Positions 59,760 to 64,000 of a stretch of DNA of 64,000 bases are shown one piece after another; the stretch's first letter is position 1, and each line of letters begins with the position of its first letter. Under the pieces are notes generated by a model, which made no database searches, had not been told where the DNA came from, and saw only the letters and a list, made by a program, of their open reading frames with translations. The position numbers and the translations under genes were made by a program. This stretch comes from Euryodendron excelsum (Eukaryota > Streptophyta > Magnoliopsida > Ericales > Pentaphylacaceae): NCBI GenBank assembly GCA_033060915.1, contig CM065387.1:35562501-35626500 (forward strand), read 5' to 3'.

Positions 59760-62700
59760 ATGGCCGCGAACAATGGAGTAATGTCGTCCGGGGGGCTGAT
59801 CGTGAGCTTCGGGGAGATGCTGATCGATTTCGTGCCGACGGTGTCGGGGGTGTCGCTGGCGGAGGCGCCGGGGTTCGTGAAGGCGCCGGGTGGGGCCCCG
59901 GCCAACGTGGCAATCGCCATCACGAGACTCGGCGGGCGGGCGGCGTTCGTCGGGAAACTCGGAGACGACGAGTTCGGGCGCATGCTAGCGGCGATCTTGA
60001 AGCAGAACGGCGTCAGCGGCGACGGCATCTTGTTTGACCAGGGCGCACGGACGGCGCTGGCCTTCGTGACCCTACGCGCAGACGGCGAGCGGGAGTTCAT
60101 GTTCTACCGGAACCCTAGTGCCGACATGCTGTTAACCCCCGACGAGCTCAACCTCGATCTCATTAGATCCGTATGTCCTCTCTCTCTGTCTCTCTGTCTC
60201 TCTCTATCTGTCTCTCTCTGTGTACAATTATTTTCTCTCTCTATCTCGATCTGTCGTGGATTGTATGTATGTTGGTGCCGTGATCGCGTGCTGTAACTTG
60301 CTCCCCAAAAATTAGCCTTGTCTGCACAACAGGACGGGTTGTTTGGGGCCTGCATTGTACAGTCAATTAAAGATCTATCCTCTGGGTCCTACTGATACTG
60401 GGTTCGTGGATCTGATGGTCCACTGGAAATAAATGGTTAGATCTAACGGTGGTTGTAACTGCAGAATGAAAAATTGATGATGACGTGGCCAGGTCTAAAG
60501 AATTACGGGCCACGTATACGGTGGGCTTTAATGGAGTGGTTGTTGTTTGACTTGTTAGGATGAAACTTTCGCCGTGCGGCTAGGGGGTTTGGTGGATTAT
60601 TTTTCAGCGATAGTGTAAATTTGACTTTTACTTATAGTCACGGGCGTTCCCCTACTCTCAAAGTCACCATCGCCACGTAGATATGATTCAATGTACCACA
60701 TTACACAATATGGTCCCACACTCCTCCAATAAGAGTTGGTTCTTGATCTGGATTCTTGAATTTCCCTAAATTCCAGAATCTTTATAATCTTTCTGCTTTT
60801 TCCCACACTTTTGCCAGCTATGAAAATGTCTGTTTTGCCCCCTCGCGGTAGAATTGCCTTTTTTTTCTTTTTTTTTTTCTTTAAAAGGTTGGGCTAGCAC
60901 CTATCACTTGATCAAGGATCGAGTAATTTTTTTTCCTAAACATTGGACTTCAAAATTGGTGTGCGAAAATTGTTTTAAATGGTTTTTTGGTCAGTCTCTC
61001 CTCCACTCATTGCTGTGAGTCTCTTCAGAGATGCTTAAAGTCAAATACTCATTTGTGCCCCTAATGCATAGATTAAGCAAACATAAATAATAGAGTTGTA
61101 CACTGCCAAAAATTGTGAAAATATGAAAGTATGAAAGCCCGATACTTTTTTATCTATTTATTTGGTTCAGTTAGGCAAATCATTCATGTCAAATTAGGGT
61201 ATTCACAAAAGTTTAATTTCTTAACCTTTTAAAGGGAGACCAAGAGGTAATCGGGCTAACCCAATTGGTTAAAATTTTATACTTTGTACAATCAGAGAAA
61301 ATGCATGCTTAATACCAGAAGATAAGGTTACATGTTAGGTAAAAAGGTACATATTAACAAGACATATATTAAATGATTCCAAAAAGATCTATATTCTCAA
61401 AACATAAAATGACCCCAAAAAAAATCTGAATACTCAAAATTCAAAGTTTTCTAAAAGATATTTCTTTTAGAAACTACACAAAAGGGCTCTTGGAAGTCCA
61501 TTAGTTTTCATTAATTTCTAGAGAAAAATGATATATTCTTCTTTTAAAAATAACAATTAGGAGATATCATCTGAACTTTTTTCTTAAAGTACATATATAT
61601 TGCTAGGAACTTCATATCTATTTCAATAATGGAGAACCAAGATTGGTAATCTACCACTAACATTCAATTCACAGTAATAGATATTACCTGAGTTTATATG
61701 CCCAATTGTGGGCTGGTTCGTAGTTATTCTATCTGCTGGCGGTGGTGGTGGAGACCTTATAACTAAGAATTTTAACCAATTGTATAAATATGTATGTATA
61801 TTGATAGTTACTTTACTGATGGTTTGGTTAACATTTTTTTGTTATTTGTAGGCTAAAGTGTTCCATTACGGATCGATAAGCTTGATCGTTGAGCCATGCA
61901 GATCGGCTCATTTGAAGGCAATGGAGGTGGCGAAGGAGGCCGGCGCCTTGCTCTCTTACGATCCCAACCTCCGGCTGCCACTGTGGCCGTCGGCAGAGGA
62001 AGCGCGGAAACAGATCATGAGCATCTGGGACAAGGCGGAGGTGATAAAGGTCAGCGACAACGAGCTGGAATTCCTTACAGGAAGTGATAAGATAGACGAT
62101 GAGTCTGCAATGTCCCTCTGGCACCCCAATTTGAAGCTCCTCCTGGTCACTCTTGGCGAAAAGGGCTGCAGATATTACACTAAGGTAAGTCAGCAAAATT
62201 GCTCTCTTCTCATCAGAAAAATGAGACTATAATAGAGGTTAATCTCATTTGAAAATAGGCTTAAAAGACTTTTAATTTGGTAGATCATGAGTCGAAAATA
62301 CATTTCGGATGAAAAAATTATGTTCTATGAAAAATAGATTAAAATTCTGAAAAGCAATGTTGCGTATCTGACCTTTGGCTATAATGGGTGGATTGGTGGC
62401 ATGAACTCCTTCAAATAACTGCATTCTCCATTTGAATTGGATTTAGGTAGGATGGCCACTAGTCGGGTATGAAACTGATTATCCATGTAAGAAAATATCC
62501 CTCACCCTCTAACTCTATTCCCGTTTATGTTCAAATTGGGTCAGGGCAAGTTAAACCTTACATGTTTTTACTTAACACATAGACAGTGTTTCCCTAATCT
62601 CACTTATTTGGAAAAACAGAGAAGGAAATAAACTAGATAATAAGAGGTAAACAGTACGTTTTATATATATACCCTTCTCTTTATATACTAAGAGTAATAA

Positions 62701-63339
62701 TGAATTATTACGATATAACATCAACTCATTTTGTTATGTAATGTGTCGCTAACCCACTTTGAGTTTTATTATTTCTCCCATAACCCATCCTCTAACCTGT
62801 TAATTAAACTCTCAAACTTTTCCTATTAAGAGCGAGGCAGGGTGGGAACCTGCTTTTTTTTGGTGAAATTGCCATCACTAGATTTAAGTCTGCCGTGTAT
62901 GTACTAGCTCTATGGTGGAGTTTGTTTCACTTGTTTATTCATCTTTAATTTGTTGAATGCTTTATAATAATTGGCTTCTTCTTCTTTTTGCAAATGTAGA
63001 AATTCCATGGAGGCGTGGATGGATTCCATGTGAAAGCAGTGGATACAACTGGTGCTGGTGACTCATTTGTTGGTGCTCTCCTATGCAAGATTGTCGAGGA
63101 CCGATCTTTACTCGAGGTAAGCACTTTACTGGTAATTTCATTTCTGTTGTTTCCGATTGTTTGTGTTGCTGTAACTGAAGTTTTATGATCAAACTTTGAA
63201 CCTTTTGCAGGACGAAGCAAGGTTGAGGGAAGGACTGAAATTTGCAAATGCATGTGGAGCCATCACAACCACCAAGAAAGGAGCCATCCCTGCTCTACCT
63301 ACTGAATCTGAAGTCCTCACTCTTCTTAAAGGCAAATAG
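59760..63339 (+). CDS. FRK: Fructokinase (pfkB family)
   Basis: Cytosolic-type plant fructokinase: ATP-dependent phosphorylation of fructose to fructose 6-phosphate after sucrose cleavage. Exons 59760-60170, 61852-62184, 63000-63116 and 63211-63339 give 329 aa, the usual length. Residues 13-26 read [14 protein letters not shown]. The substrate-binding GGAP is at 44-47 in the first pfkB signature. The second signature [14 protein letters not shown] is at 263-276, with catalytic Asp269. No targeting peptide is evident. All joins are phase 0 with donors GTATGT, GTAAGT and GTAAGC and acceptors TTTGTAG, ATGTAG and TTTGCAG. The ATG at 59760 is chosen because the sequence resembles other plant fructokinases from there. 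Exon 1 is strongly GC-rich and later exons much less so. The sequence is complete, with no defect seen. Confidence 0.97.
60171..61851 (+). other. Fructokinase intron 1
   Basis: 1.68 kb, GTATGT to TTTGTAG. It starts with a CT/GT-rich run (60176-60250) and otherwise holds nothing recognised; a SINE-like scrap (ATTAGGGTATTCACAAAAG) is near 61193. Confidence 0.85.
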
Positions 63340-63645
63340 AAGAAAGACGGAATTTAGAATGTTTGCCAATTTGTTTTCTTTCTTTTTCCAGCTTAGTTTT
63401 ATTCTCTTCCTTAGGAGTTGCTTGCAATTGATGATCGAAGGTTGGGTAAGCTAGTTCTCTCTCAAGTTTTGATTTCTCATCTTCCCTGTGGTTGCAATGA
63501 TGAAAGACTTGTGCTTTATGGTTTATATTAATAAGTAAAGTTTCTTTCTTGTTTGCCAATTGGTTCTCCCCTAGAAAGAGGTGACATGCACCAATCTTAT
63601 CATACTGTTTTCCTTTTGATTATATGTTTGCATATCTATATAAGC

Positions 63646-63676
<31 letters not shown>

Positions 63677-64000
63677 CAGGTGTTCAGTAATCAACCACAG
63701 GCCTTTTTCAATGTTGTCATCATGTTTGCAGCAGTCATGCCATGTACAAACGGGTCGATCCTCTACCCTAAAGATTCAGCACAAGCATTCAGTCTTGTGT
63801 TCCAAACCATCAGACACCAGCCAGTGTTAACAAGGGAGAATTCTCCATAGTATTTATAATGTTTCTATGGAAATGGAAACTTAAGCCTCTGGTAAGGGTT
63901 ACTTCAAATAGACTGAAAAGATCCACTAAAGATGATGAAAGTGGGATCCACAAATGGTTGGCCTGATCATTTACTCATACGTATTCATTTGGTAGACCTA
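63340..64000 (+). other. Fructokinase 3' region
   Basis: T-rich sequence after the stop, then a (TA)n run at about 63650-63674. No further gene recognised up to the window edge; the poly-A site was not located. Confidence 0.6.

Overview
This window is nuclear DNA of a flowering plant. The evidence is spliced genes of plant-specific families (a short FAR1-type DNA-binding protein, a single-CRM-domain protein, a plant fructokinase), kilobase-scale introns, many (CT)n runs, tRNA-derived SINEs, and plant-type LTR, CACTA and long-TIR elements. The background is AT-rich, but fructokinase exon 1 is very GC-rich and its later exons are less so. I cannot name the species.

Layout. 1-1690: a decayed LINE (zinc-binding and RNase H parts) interrupted by a solo LTR with a 5-bp target duplication. 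1.7-5.9 kb: gene-free, with a SINE-like remnant. 5955-13913 (minus): a short FAR1/FRS-type gene of three exons; its ATG is split A|TG by the first intron. 14.35-16.89 kb: a TIR element containing about seven copies of a 178-bp tandem repeat. 17.6-18.6 kb: SINEs. 19907-31597 (plus): a four-exon CRM-domain gene whose 9-kb second intron holds an antisense NFD6-like pseudogene and a long-TIR element with an LTR-like sequence inside it.

31813-46851: a nested stack. A gag-only Ty1-copia-type element (LTRs, PBS, PPT, TSD CTTGT) is split by a CACTA transposon at 35512-45278 (13-bp termini, TSD TGA), which itself holds a 2.36-kb solo LTR (TSD AAAAT). The CACTA transposase is decayed and stops where a 174-bp tandem array starts. 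That array looks related to the 178-bp array at 15-16.5 kb, although the two host elements are different. 47489-48517: another solo LTR (TSD CCAAG). 48.8-49.2 kb: a LINE RNase H scrap. 49.2-59.6 kb: AT-rich and gene-free apart from a Tourist-like MITE and microsatellites.

59760-63339 (plus): a complete four-exon fructokinase gene (329 aa) with a TATA box.

The three intact-looking genes are unrelated in function: transcriptional regulation, organelle RNA metabolism and cytosolic sugar phosphorylation. They share no operon-like logic. The notable content is the layered transposon history: four clear target-site duplications of LTR and CACTA insertions, plus one candidate SINE duplication, can be read directly. 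All exon joins were made by eye from splice signals and family resemblance.
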